Below, one piece after another: positions 16,542 to 23,661 of a stretch of DNA of 64,000 nucleotides. A program made the translations under genes and the position numbers. The stretch is from VRUE01 sp963796705 (GTDB lineage: Bacteria > Actinomycetota > Thermoleophilia > Solirubrobacterales > 70-9). The stretch covers positions 372,001-436,000 of the forward strand of contig CAWCMK010000002.1 in NCBI GenBank assembly GCA_963796705.1. The letters run 5' to 3'. Each line of letters opens with the position of its first letter. Within the stretch, counting starts at the first letter, position 1. The notes beneath the pieces are model-generated. The model had not been told where the DNA came from and searched no databases. It worked only from the letters and a program-made list of their open reading frames with translations.

Positions 16542-17419
16542 CGGATGCTCCCTTCCAGGTGCGGGGTGCGTTCTGCGGCGTCGCGTACGGCGAAATCGGT
16601 GCCCTCGCCGACAGGTCGGCTCGAGAACTCGACCCGGGCTGGCAGCAGGATCGGCCGCCGGAAGGCGGCCGAGGCGGTGAAGGCGGCGGGAAGGCGCGGC
16701 TCGAGTGCTGCCAGGCAGCGAGCCTTGGTCCACATTCCATGGGCGATCGCCGTCGGGAACCCGAGTGGCTTCGCGGTCAGTGCGTGCATGTGAATCGGGT
16801 TTCGGTCGCCGGAAACCGTCGCGTATCGACGGCCAAGGTCGCCGCCGAGGCGCCACTCGGCGCCGCCGAGGAAGTCCTCGAGGGCGGCGTTCTGTGGCTC
16901 TCCCTTGGCCACGGGACGCTCGCCGGCAGCGCTGCCGCGCCGCAACATCGTGCTGGTGCTCTCCCAAACGAGTTCCTCGCCGGCGCGGACCTCGGTCAGC
17001 AAGGAGAAGGTTCGGCCCCGAGCATGGGGTCGCAGAGCGGTGGGGCGGACGCGTAGCTTTAGCTCCTCGCCGATCTCGATGCGGCGGCGCTGCACGATCT
17101 GATTCTCGATGTGGACAAGACCAACTGCGCCTAACGGGAAGCGGCCATCGGCCATCACCGCCAGCTGCAGCGGGAAGGCGAGCACGTGGGGGTAGGTCGG
17201 GGGGAGGTGCCCGCGCAGCGCGAATCCACAGACCCGCGCATAGGCGGCAACCGCCTGGGGCTCGGAGGCGATCCCCTCCAGACCCAGTTCGAGGTCAGGA
17301 ATCTCACCCCCTCCGCCGGGCACGAAGGGGAGTCGCGATGCACCCGGGATCAGCGGTGCGGCAGCGCGCACGTACAGCGGCAGGATGCTGGGCGGCCTCG
17401 CGAGTGTTCGGATCGCCAT
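16538..17419 (-). CDS. MaoC/hotdog-fold (R)-hydroxyacyl dehydratase, HtdX-like
   Basis: 293 residues from the ATG at 17419, two bases after the stop of the FabG4-like gene; longer upstream frames overlap that gene. It is a double-hotdog protein: the N-terminal half lacks the catalytic motif (YPHVLAFPLQLAVMADGRFPLGAVGLVHIENQIV), while the C-terminal half has the hydratase-2 motif YATVSGDRNPIHMHALTAKPLGFPTAIAHGMW with the Asp/His pair. It hydrates or dehydrates 3-hydroxyacyl thioesters. Order MaoC, FabG4-like reductase, thiolase and TetR parallels the mycobacterial htdX-fabG4-fadA2 region (Rv0241c-Rv0243), supporting a shared lipid role. Stop and next start overlap as ATGA. Confidence 0.88.
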   Translation of the reverse strand: MAIRTLARPPSILPLYVRAAAPLIPGASRLPFVPGGGGEIPDLELGLEGIASEPQAVAAYARVCGFALRGHLPPTYPHVLAFPLQLAVMADGRFPLGAVGLVHIENQIVQRRRIEIGEELKLRVRPTALRPHARGRTFSLLTEVRAGEELVWESTSTMLRRGSAAGERPVAKGEPQNAALEDFLGGAEWRLGGDLGRRYATVSGDRNPIHMHALTAKPLGFPTAIAHGMWTKARCLAALEPRLPAAFTASAAFRRPILLPARVEFSSRPVGEGTDFAVRDAAERTPHLEGSIR

Positions 17420-17421
17420 CG

Positions 17422-18747
17422 TCACGCTCCCAGCAGGTTCTGGCCGCAGACGCGCACCACGTTTCCGGTGAGCCCGCTCGACCCCGGGCTCGCGAACCAT
17501 GCGATCGTCTCGGCGACGTCGACCGGCAGGCCACCCTGGAAGAGGCTGCTCATCCGCCGCCCGGCTTCCCGTGGGCCGATCGGCATCGCCGCGGTCATCT
17601 GGGTCTCGATAAAGCCGGGCGCGACCGCGTTGATCGTCGACTGGCGCTCGGCCAGCTGCGGCGCCAGCGCTTCGACCATCCCGATGATTCCCGCCTTCGA
17701 GGTTGCGTAGTTGGTCTGGCCGGAGTTTCCGGCGATGCCGGACATCGAGGAAACGCAGACAATGCGCCCGTTGGGCCGCAGCAGCTCGGCATCGAGCAGA
17801 GCGCCGTTGATCCGCTCCTCGGCGCAGAGGTTGATCTCCATCAGCTGGGTCCAGCGCTCCTCGGGCATCTTGGCGATCGTCCGGTCCCGGGTGACGCCGG
17901 CGTTATGCACGAGCACGTCGAGGCCGTCGGTGAAGCGTTCCGCGATCCGCTCCGGCGCATCGGGCGCCGTGATGTCGAGCTCGAGCGGCTCACCGTCGAT
18001 CGCACTCGCCACGTCGCCGAGGTCGGTGGCCGCCTGGGCGACGTCGAGGCCGACGACAAAAGCTCCGTCGAGCGCCAGCGTCTCGGCGATCGAGGCACCG
18101 ATCCCGCGGGCGGCGCCGGTCACCAGTGCCGTCTTGCCCGCCAGCGGCCTTTCCCAGTCGAGTTCCGGAATGGGGGAGACGCCCGGCCCGATCCGGATCA
18201 CCTGCCCGCAGACGTAGGCCGAGCGCGGCGAGAGCAGAAACCTGAGGCTCGAGTCGAGCTGCTCCTCGCCGCCATCGGCGACGTAGAGGAGCTGGGCGGT
18301 GGCGCCGCGCCCGCCAATCTCCTTGCCAATCGAGCGGGTGAAGCCCTCGAGCGCCCGTTGCGCTGTGGCGGCACGCGTCGATCCCGTTTGCGAGGGCGGC
18401 CTGCCGAGGACGATCACACGGCCATTTCGTTGAAGCCGACCGACCCCGGGGTGGAAAAAGCGCTGCAGCTCCACCAACTCGCTCGAGTCAGAGATACCGG
18501 AGGCATCGAAGACCAGTGCTTTCACCGCGCCCTCGGCGCCCGCACGCTCGACCTTAATGCGGTCGAGCGCCGCCTTCAGTGGCCGCTCCAAGCGTCCACC
18601 CGGTGCGGCGGCGGAGAGCAGGCGCCCCCTGAAGGCAGCACCGCTGTCGGCGCGACGCGCGAGTTCGACCGGCCGCGGCAGCCCCAGCCCCCGCGCCATG
18701 GACGAGGCGAGCGGCGCATTGACGATCTGTGCATAGCGGTCACTCAT
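17422..18747 (-). CDS. High-molecular-weight 3-oxoacyl-ACP/CoA reductase (FabG4-like)
   Basis: 441 residues from the ATG at 18747, which overlaps the thiolase stop by 8 bases. There are two Rossmann SDR halves: a degenerate N-terminal one (residues about 20-195, with VIVLGRPPS and no catalytic Tyr-Lys) and a functional C-terminal one (about 195-440) with VTGAARGIGASIAETLA, HNAGVTRD, VSSMSGIAGNSGQTNYATSKAG and a PGFIETQMTA loop. This bipartite layout is diagnostic of mycobacterial FabG4/HMwFabG, NADH-dependent enzymes that act on 3-oxoacyl thioesters. Neighbours MaoC and thiolase give the other steps of a beta-oxidation/reverse cycle. Confidence 0.9.
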   Translation of the reverse strand: MSDRYAQIVNAPLASSMARGLGLPRPVELARRADSGAAFRGRLLSAAAPGGRLERPLKAALDRIKVERAGAEGAVKALVFDASGISDSSELVELQRFFHPGVGRLQRNGRVIVLGRPPSQTGSTRAATAQRALEGFTRSIGKEIGGRGATAQLLYVADGGEEQLDSSLRFLLSPRSAYVCGQVIRIGPGVSPIPELDWERPLAGKTALVTGAARGIGASIAETLALDGAFVVGLDVAQAATDLGDVASAIDGEPLELDITAPDAPERIAERFTDGLDVLVHNAGVTRDRTIAKMPEERWTQLMEINLCAEERINGALLDAELLRPNGRIVCVSSMSGIAGNSGQTNYATSKAGIIGMVEALAPQLAERQSTINAVAPGFIETQMTAAMPIGPREAGRRMSSLFQGGLPVDVAETIAWFASPGSSGLTGNVVRVCGQNLLGA

Positions 18748-20035
18748 CGGCCCCACCCGGACCTTCGAGCAGTGCGACCACTCCCTGACCGCCGGCAGCA
18801 CAGATGCTGATCACGCCGCGTCCCGCGCCCGCTTCGTGCAGTTGCTTTGCGAGCCCGGCGACGATGCGCCCGCCGGTCGCGGCGAAGGGGTGCCCGGCGG
18901 CCAGGCTGCCGCCGTTGACGTTGAGCTTGGCGCGATCGATCGGCCCGAGCGGCGCCTTGCGGCCGAGCTTATCCCGGCAGAAACCCTCATCTTCCCAGGC
19001 CTTCAGCGTGCAGAGCACCTGCGCGGCGAACGCCTCATGGATCTCGTAGTAATCGAAGTCGGCCAAACCCAGGCCGGCGCGATCAAGCAGATGCGGCAGC
19101 GCATGCGCGGGCGCCATCAGCAGGCCTTCCCGTTCGTGGACATGATCGACGGCGGCGGTCTGCGCATCGGCGAAGTAGGCGAGCACCGGCAGCCCGCGGT
19201 CCCTGGCCCAGTCCTCGCAGGCCAGCAGGACGGCGCTGGCGCCGTCGCTGAGCGGCGTCGAGTTGGCCGCGGTCATCGTCCCCTCGGGGCCGCCGAAGAC
19301 TGGCTTCAGATCGGCGAGCTTCTCGGTGGTCGAGTCGGGTCGAAGGTTCTGATCTCGCTCGAGTCCGAGGTAGGGAGTGGTCAGCTCGTCGAGGAAGCCG
19401 CGCCCATAGGCGGCGGCGAGATTGCGGTGGCTGGCGACCGCGAGCTCATCCTGCTGGGCGCGGCCGATCTTCCATTCGGAAGCCATGATCGCGCAGTGCT
19501 CGCCCATCGAGAGCCCGGTTCGCGGCTCCTCGTTGCGGGGGACCGCCGGTATGACGTGGCCCGGTCGAATCCCGCCCAGCGCCCGCAGCTTGCCAACCGT
19601 CGAGCGTTGCCGATTGGCCTCGAGCAGCGTCTCGCGCAGCCCCTCGTTGAGGGCGATGGGTGCATCGGAGGTGGTATCGACGCCGCAGGCCACGCCGACA
19701 TCGATCTGGCCGAGGGCGATCTTGTTGGCGACCAAGATCGTCGTCTCCAAGCCCGTGCCGCATGCCTGCTGAACGTCGTAGGCGGGGGTCGCGGCGGAGA
19801 GCCTCGTGTCAAGCACACTCTCTCGGGTCAGGTCGCGGTCTCGTGAGTGCTTGAGGACGGCACCGCCAGCGACCTCGCCGAGACACTCGCCGTCAAGCCC
19901 GAAGCGGTCGATCAGACCGTCCAGCGCAGCGGTCAGCATGTCCTGGTTGGTCGCGTGAGCGTAGGCGCTGTCGGAGCGCGCGAATGGGATCCGGTTGCCA
20001 CCGATCACGGCGACACGTCTGGGGCTCTCGATCAA
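18740..20035 (-). CDS. Acetyl-CoA C-acyltransferase (thiolase, FadA2/FadI-like)
   Basis: 431 residues. The start is taken as the TTG at 20035 because it overlaps the TetR stop (TTGA) and gives VAVIGGNRIPFARSDSAYA directly. The catalytic nucleophile is in YDVQQACGTGLETTILVANKIALG (Cys about residue 95), the C-terminal His and Cys in NVNGGSLAAGHPFAATGGR and ISICAAGGQGVVAL, and EIHEAFAAQVL is the NEAF-type motif with His for Asn. It cleaves 3-oxoacyl-CoA to acetyl-CoA plus a shortened acyl-CoA, or the reverse. The length of about 430 matches the FadI/FadA2 group, not the 390-residue biosynthetic type. Confidence 0.92.
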   Translation of the reverse strand: MIESPRRVAVIGGNRIPFARSDSAYAHATNQDMLTAALDGLIDRFGLDGECLGEVAGGAVLKHSRDRDLTRESVLDTRLSAATPAYDVQQACGTGLETTILVANKIALGQIDVGVACGVDTTSDAPIALNEGLRETLLEANRQRSTVGKLRALGGIRPGHVIPAVPRNEEPRTGLSMGEHCAIMASEWKIGRAQQDELAVASHRNLAAAYGRGFLDELTTPYLGLERDQNLRPDSTTEKLADLKPVFGGPEGTMTAANSTPLSDGASAVLLACEDWARDRGLPVLAYFADAQTAAVDHVHEREGLLMAPAHALPHLLDRAGLGLADFDYYEIHEAFAAQVLCTLKAWEDEGFCRDKLGRKAPLGPIDRAKLNVNGGSLAAGHPFAATGGRIVAGLAKQLHEAGAGRGVISICAAGGQGVVALLEGPGGADE

Positions 20036-20706
20036 GAGCGCCTGCCTTTCCTTTTTGCCTCAGCTTCAACGCGGCCGGTCGGGCGCAGCCCGAGCAGCCC
20101 GGGCTCGATCGTCGCGATCAGGAGCTCGGCGGCCTCCTGGGCGGAGAGCGCCTGACTGCGAAGCCACCAGCGGGCCAGCGCCTCCGCGGCTCCGAGAACC
20201 GCGGTCGAGAGCGCCTCGACCCTGGCCTTCGCGCCGGGCTGCATCCGCGCAGGTAGCTGCTCAAGCATCGCGTCTCCGACCAGCTCGACAATCTGGCCAC
20301 GGTACTCGGCGACCCTCTCTGAGATCTCGCCTCCCCTGGGCAGCGTCTCGTCAAAGAGAACGGTCCAGGCGGCACGATCGGAATCGAGGAAGGCAAAGAA
20401 GGAGTGCAGTCCCGCGCGGAGCGCTTCGGAGGGAGAGTCCGTCGAGGCGACGGCGGCCGCGATCGTCGCGGTCAGGGTGTCGCCGGCGCGTTCCATGCAG
20501 GCGATGTAGAGGGCCTCCTTATTGCCGAAGTAGTTGTAGAGGAGCGGCTTGGTGACCCCTACCTCGGCGGCGACTTCGTCCATCGTCGCGGCGTTGTAGC
20601 CCCGCTCGGCGAAAAGGGTTCGAGCCGCGCTGAGCATCTGCTCCATGCGGTCCGCGCGCGGAAGTCGCGTCCGGCGGGCGATCGTCCGGGGAGTCGCTGA
20701 GCCCAT
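20032..20706 (-). CDS. TetR-family transcriptional regulator
   Basis: 224 residues. N-terminal helix-turn-helix: ARTLFAERGYNAATMDEVAAEVGVTKPLLYNYFGNKEALYIA (positions about 27-70), the standard TetR signature. The C-terminal ligand domain (WTVLFDETLPRGGEI...) resembles regulators of fatty-acid genes. It is the first gene of the beta-oxidation operon and is translationally coupled to the thiolase (TGA within TTGA). A large palindrome overlaps its promoter region at 20717-20746, so it very likely represses its own operon and is relieved by an acyl-CoA. The C-terminal tail VEAEAKRKGRRS is basic. Confidence 0.93.
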   Translation of the reverse strand: MGSATPRTIARRTRLPRADRMEQMLSAARTLFAERGYNAATMDEVAAEVGVTKPLLYNYFGNKEALYIACMERAGDTLTATIAAAVASTDSPSEALRAGLHSFFAFLDSDRAAWTVLFDETLPRGGEISERVAEYRGQIVELVGDAMLEQLPARMQPGAKARVEALSTAVLGAAEALARWWLRSQALSAQEAAELLIATIEPGLLGLRPTGRVEAEAKRKGRRS

Positions 20707-20716
20707 TCACGCTAAT

Positions 20717-20746
20717 TTACCCAGATATAAATTTATATGCGGGTAA
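20717..20746. promoter_or_regulatory. 30-bp palindrome, probable operator of the TetR operon
   Basis: TTACCC (20717-20722) and GGGTAA (20741-20746) flank the perfect inner palindrome ATATAAATTTATAT (20725-20738), with only the two base pairs between them imperfect. It begins 11 bases upstream of the tetR start codon and is the most AT-rich spot for kilobases, so it probably covers the -10 region. Size and symmetry fit a TetR dimer-pair site. Confidence 0.75.
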
Positions 20747-20946
20747 TGTGACGCACCTCACGCCTATCGCATCGATGTAGAAGCCGGCCAAAGTGGGCTC
20801 GGAACCGGCCTTTCCAGGCGACCGGGAGCCTTGCACCTCGCCCTTCCACCGTTGGGTCACGCTGGCCGAGAGGCGCTTGAGCTTCCGGGTCGACATTCTC
20901 GCCTGCGGCTGGAATGTCTTTGATCGTCGCCGGGCGGCCCGATGGC

Positions 20947-21192
20947 CTAATTGAGCTCAGTGCCGTCGTAGAGCTTCTTGACGTGCACAACCCCGGCCGG
21001 CGCGGCCTCGATGCACAAACGGCAGAGGACGCACTCGTCCAGGTTCGCGGCGATCACCATGACGCCGGCGTCATTCGCACTGAAGATGTCGACGGGACAG
21101 ACTTCCTCCAGCGTGCGCGCCAACTCTGCGTCGCCGGCGGCCGGCTCGTCGATTGAGACCTCGATGAAGGTCCCGTCCAACGCCTCGCTCAT
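20947..21192 (-). CDS. Small ferredoxin-like [4Fe-4S] protein
   Basis: 81 residues. Four cysteines in two groups, EEVCPVDIF and DECVLCRLCIEAAPAGVV, are enough for one [4Fe-4S] cluster. The arrangement (CP-[VA]-x-[IL]-[YF] first, then C-x2-C-x2-C without the usual fourth Cys-Pro) resembles FixX-like/monocluster ferredoxins rather than classical two-cluster ferredoxins. Its ATG overlaps the stop of the SucD-like gene as ATGA, so it is made with the CoA-ligase pair. This is an odd companion for a succinyl-CoA ligase and hints that the three proteins work on a CoA-linked redox step. Function otherwise unknown. Confidence 0.82.
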   Translation of the reverse strand: MSEALDGTFIEVSIDEPAAGDAELARTLEEVCPVDIFSANDAGVMVIAANLDECVLCRLCIEAAPAGVVHVKKLYDGTELN

Positions 21193-22106
21193 CCGGGCGC
21201 TCCGATCTTTTCCTTGACCGCGTCGGGGATCTCGTCGATCCGCTCGACGACGCGGATGCCGGCAGTTTCCAGACGGGCGATCTTCTCGGTCGCGGTGTCC
21301 TCCTTGCCCTCGACGATCGTGCCGGCGTGGCCGAAGCTCATGCCCTTCATCTCCTCGTCATCCATGAACTTGCCGGCCATGAATGCGACGATCGGGAGAC
21401 GGCTGCTGTTGTCCTTGACCCATTCGGCGAGCTGGGCCTCCATGCGGCCCCCAGGCTCGGTGTAGATGACGATTGCCCGAGTCTGCTCATCAGCCTCGAA
21501 GTACGGCATCAGCTCCGCGTAGGTGGAGCCGATGATCGCGTCTCCGCCGATTGAGATCGCTGTCGAAACGCCCAGCCCGGCCTGGGTCAGCGAGGAGGAG
21601 ATCTCGGTTGTCATCCCGCCTGAACGGCTCATCACTCCGACGGGCCCCGGCGCGTAGGCCTTGGCCGCGTCTTTGGCGGGACCGCCGATTCCGCCCATCT
21701 TGCAGACCCCGGGCACGATCAGGCCAAGGCAGTTGGGGCCGATGATCCGCGCTCCCTCGATGTTGGCCTGCTCGACCATCTGGGCCACGTCGCCCCGCGG
21801 GATCCGCTCCGTGACGACGACGATCAGTTTGATTCCGTTGAGGATCGCCTCAAGGACCGCATCCTTGGTGAAGGCGGGGGGGACGGTGACGACCGAGCCG
21901 TCAATTGGCCCGCCGTGGTTCTCGACGGCCTGGGCGACGGTGTCGAAGACCGGCACCCCGTGAACCTCCCGGCCCTTGCGGCCCGGCGTGACGCCGCCGA
22001 CGACCCGGGAGCCATAATCGAGGCACTCCTTGGTCAGGTTGACCGCCTCGCGCCCGGTGATCCCCTGGACGATGAAGCTTGTCTCCTTTGACAACAGGAT
22101 GCTCAC
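21189..22106 (-). CDS. Succinyl-CoA ligase alpha-subunit-like protein (SucD family)
   Basis: 305 residues from the GTG at 22106, which overlaps the beta-subunit stop as GTGA; an upstream extension in the same frame lies inside the beta gene. CoA-binding Rossmann domain at the N-terminus (SFIVQGITGREAV, VGGVTPGRKG), GPNCLGLIVPG, GVMSRSGGMTTEISSSLTQAGLG, and the active-site phosphohistidine in MSFGHAGTIVEG. With the beta subunit it would form an acyl-CoA from acid, CoA and ATP, or run in reverse. GHAGTIV instead of the common GHAGAI is a small deviation. Substrate could be succinate, malate or another acid. Confidence 0.88.
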   Translation of the reverse strand: MSILLSKETSFIVQGITGREAVNLTKECLDYGSRVVGGVTPGRKGREVHGVPVFDTVAQAVENHGGPIDGSVVTVPPAFTKDAVLEAILNGIKLIVVVTERIPRGDVAQMVEQANIEGARIIGPNCLGLIVPGVCKMGGIGGPAKDAAKAYAPGPVGVMSRSGGMTTEISSSLTQAGLGVSTAISIGGDAIIGSTYAELMPYFEADEQTRAIVIYTEPGGRMEAQLAEWVKDNSSRLPIVAFMAGKFMDDEEMKGMSFGHAGTIVEGKEDTATEKIARLETAGIRVVERIDEIPDAVKEKIGAPG

Positions 22107-23320
22107 GCCGGGGTCCCCTGGATCTTCGCCACGGCGCGGCCCGCCGCCTCCCACATCGATACCGAGCGGTCGCAGTACTCGACGCCGTAGTGCTCGAGGA
22201 TCTTGAAGCCCTCCTCCTCCCAGGCTCCCGGGATGCGGAAGATCGCGATCGTCTCGCCCGGATCCTTGCCGAGCTCCAGGCAGGCCTTGATTACGCCGCG
22301 GGCGACGATGTCGACGCGCGTGTTTGAGACGATCGACATCATCACCGCGATCTTCTCCACACCGTCCTTTTCGAGCACCTGCTTCGCCAGGCCGCAGGCC
22401 TTTGCGACCGAGGGGTTCCCACCGATCTCCGAGTAGTTCGCGGGCTTGCCGCCCTGGCTGCGGACCGCGTCGGTCAGCGTCAGCGAGCCGCCACCGGCGC
22501 CGATCACCAGGCCCAGGTTGCCCTCGAAGCCATGGTCCTTGCCCTGGATCACGCCGCGGTGGTCGGCGGCGTCGATCTCCGTGACATTGCGCTCGAATTT
22601 GGAGGGCTCATAAGTCTCGCGGGTGTCCTCCTCGGCGATCTCGAGCTGCTTGCGCAGGAGCACCCTCTGTCGGCCGACCGCCTCGTTCTCCATCTCCATA
22701 TGGGCGTCGAGGGCGACGAAGCTGCCGTCCATTAGCTCGGCCAGCGGGTTGATCTCGGCCAGGGTCATGTCGTGCTCGCGGAAGAGGCGCGCGAGGCGCG
22801 CGAGGATCGGCGTCGCTCGGTTCAGCTGCGAGCCAGTGACACCCGTGGCGGCGATCGCCTGCTTGGCCTCGAAGTCGGGGATCGGGAAGAGGTTGGAGAG
22901 ATGGCCGCGGCCGACGTGGTCGGGGTGCCGCTCGGCGACCTCCTCGATGTCGATCCCGCCCAGGTCACTGAACAGCATCAGGGGCCGCTTCGCGGTGCCA
23001 TCCCACACCACCCCGGCGTAGTACTCCTGCTTTACCTCGGCCTTCGGGTCGACGAGGACGCCCCGTGGCAGGTGGCCGTTGATTTCCAGCTCGAGGATCG
23101 CGGCCGCGTGTTCGGCCGCCTCCTCCGGTGTGTCGGCGAATTTGACGCCGCCGGCCTTCATCCGACCACCGGTCAGCACCTGGGACTTGATCACGGTCGG
23201 ACCGCCGATCTCTTCCGCCACACGGCGGGCTTCCTCGGCGGTTTTACAGAAGCCGTACCTTGTGACGGGGATCCCCGCCAGCTCAACGATCTTCCTGGCC
23301 TCGTACTCGTAGAAGCGCAT
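22103..23320 (-). CDS. Succinyl-CoA ligase beta-subunit-like protein (SucC family)
   Basis: 405 residues. N-terminal ATP-grasp: MRFYEYEARKIVELAGIPV, VIKSQVLTGGRMKAGGVKFADTPEEA, and AEINPLAEL with the metal-binding Asn. The C-terminal flavodoxin-like domain carries GLVIGAGGGSLTLTDAV, NYSEIGGNPS, and IFRIPGAWEEEGFKIL. Compared with ordinary SucC (about 390 residues, GNGAGLVMAT...ANFLDVGG) these signatures are clearly divergent, so this is a side branch of the family, not obviously the TCA-cycle enzyme. First gene of a three-gene overlapping operon (beta, alpha, ferredoxin). Confidence 0.85.
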   Translation of the reverse strand: MRFYEYEARKIVELAGIPVTRYGFCKTAEEARRVAEEIGGPTVIKSQVLTGGRMKAGGVKFADTPEEAAEHAAAILELEINGHLPRGVLVDPKAEVKQEYYAGVVWDGTAKRPLMLFSDLGGIDIEEVAERHPDHVGRGHLSNLFPIPDFEAKQAIAATGVTGSQLNRATPILARLARLFREHDMTLAEINPLAELMDGSFVALDAHMEMENEAVGRQRVLLRKQLEIAEEDTRETYEPSKFERNVTEIDAADHRGVIQGKDHGFEGNLGLVIGAGGGSLTLTDAVRSQGGKPANYSEIGGNPSVAKACGLAKQVLEKDGVEKIAVMMSIVSNTRVDIVARGVIKACLELGKDPGETIAIFRIPGAWEEEGFKILEHYGVEYCDRSVSMWEAAGRAVAKIQGTPA

Positions 23321-23363
23321 CAGCGGCGGGGAACCCTACCCAACTGCCTGAGATACTGGTGCG

Positions 23364-23651
23364 ATGAAGACGCTGATCGCCCTCAGCGCGGCTTCCGTCC
23401 TCGTTCTCGCCGGCTGTGGAGGCACACAGCTCGATGCTCAGAAGCTCGAGGAAACGCTGCCCCACGATCTTCGTGTTGTGGTTTCCGAACCGATCGTCTC
23501 AGCCCGCTGCCCATCTGGTATCGATATTGAAAAGGGCAAGAAATTCAACTGCCAGATCACGCTCAAGAGCGGCAAGATGCAAACGGCCCACCTAATGCTT
23601 ATTGACGACCAGGCCGACTACGAATTCCTCAGCCTCAGCTCCAGTAAGTAA
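23364..23651 (+). CDS. DUF4333 lipoprotein
   Basis: 95 residues. A short lipoprotein signal (MKTLIALSAASVLVLAGCGG) with lipobox LAGC, Cys18 lipidated. The remainder is the DUF4333 fold: CPSGIDIEKGKKFNCQITL with the conserved pair of cysteines and the KG-x(3-4)-C pattern, then a beta hairpin. DUF4333 proteins are mostly actinobacterial cell-envelope proteins of unknown role. Divergent from the CoA-ligase operon; PEPCK starts 10 bases downstream. Confidence 0.85.
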   Translation: MKTLIALSAASVLVLAGCGGTQLDAQKLEETLPHDLRVVVSEPIVSARCPSGIDIEKGKKFNCQITLKSGKMQTAHLMLIDDQADYEFLSLSSSK

Positions 23652-23661
23652 AGTGCTGCGA

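Noticed and set aside
18836..19846. A 336-codon plus-strand frame opposite the thiolase
   Set aside because: The thiolase motifs are unambiguous on the minus strand; the plus translation shows none.
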